64,000 nucleotides of DNA from SpSt-333 sp964371615 (GTDB lineage: Bacteria > Bacteroidota > Ignavibacteria > UBA10030 > UBA8401): NCBI GenBank assembly GCA_964371615.1, contig CAYJMS010000001.1:1267318-1331317 (forward strand). Direction: 5' to 3'. The notes below the pieces were generated by a model, which saw only the letters and a program-made list of their open reading frames with translations, was not told the origin of the DNA and did not search any database. The first letter of the stretch is position 1. Each line of letters begins with the position of its first letter. Of the stretch, positions 63,940 through 64,000 are shown piece after piece. A program made the position numbers and the translations under genes.

Positions 63940-64000
<61 letters not shown>

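Overview
The window looks like chromosome from a member of the Bacteroidota / Chlorobi-Ignavibacteria group. The evidence is two proteins with a type IX secretion (T9SS) C-terminal sorting domain of the YPNPFNPT type, a PorD/DUF4835 T9SS gene, an F1 ATP synthase atpDC pair standing apart from the other atp genes, and a Tgt that lacks the usual zinc cysteines. No 16S or other decisive marker is present, so a finer placement is not supported.

Region 1 (1-13445) is accessory DNA. After a hybrid histidine kinase cut by the window edge, about 11 kb (1633-12889) is an integron-like gene cassette array: nine plus-strand cassettes, AT-rich by eye, separated by long imperfectly palindromic attC-like sites ending in GTTAGGC-type cores. 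No integrase lies in the window. Eight of the nine cassette proteins have a signal peptide or lipobox, and two carry T9SS sorting domains. Three decayed IS110-type transposase starts sit in the cassettes, two of them at the same place in the attC left arm. About 0.5 kb past the array lies a 3' half of a tRNA-Thr gene, a possible island boundary.

Region 2 (13506-25238) holds a TPR/cysteine-module membrane protein, a pilin-like protein, three small zinc-ribbon or membrane proteins, a RsbU-type phosphatase, a DUF5916 outer-membrane protein, an ABC-F ATPase, a beta-lactamase-fold hydrolase and a VF530 protein.

Region 3 (25257-36332) is a redox unit. A seven-gene minus-strand operon resembles the Qrc menaquinone reductase (pentahaem cytochrome, molybdopterin-type subunit, FeS subunit, NrfD membrane subunit) and adds two GcvH-fold proteins and a small membrane protein that share an ADGG motif. 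Facing it is an operon for a sensor kinase with haem c-type motifs, an archaemetzincin and a sigma54 activator. Both operons have a good sigma54 promoter match in the shared intergenic region, which suggests that the regulator controls the complex and itself.

Region 4 (36644-64000) is mostly housekeeping: atpDC, alr, a GDP-mannose pyrophosphorylase, an RlpA-like lipoprotein, a T9SS/outer-membrane cluster (porD, a beta-barrel, an HhH protein), mnmA, a SulP-STAS-EIIA fusion, DUF3667, an acyl-CoA carboxyltransferase, an M14 peptidase pair (one apparently a dead enzyme) followed by a tricorn-like S41 protease, pdxH, tgt, yajC, ribBA and greA. The window ends in a broken tRNA-Gly copy followed by an apparently intact one cut by the window edge.
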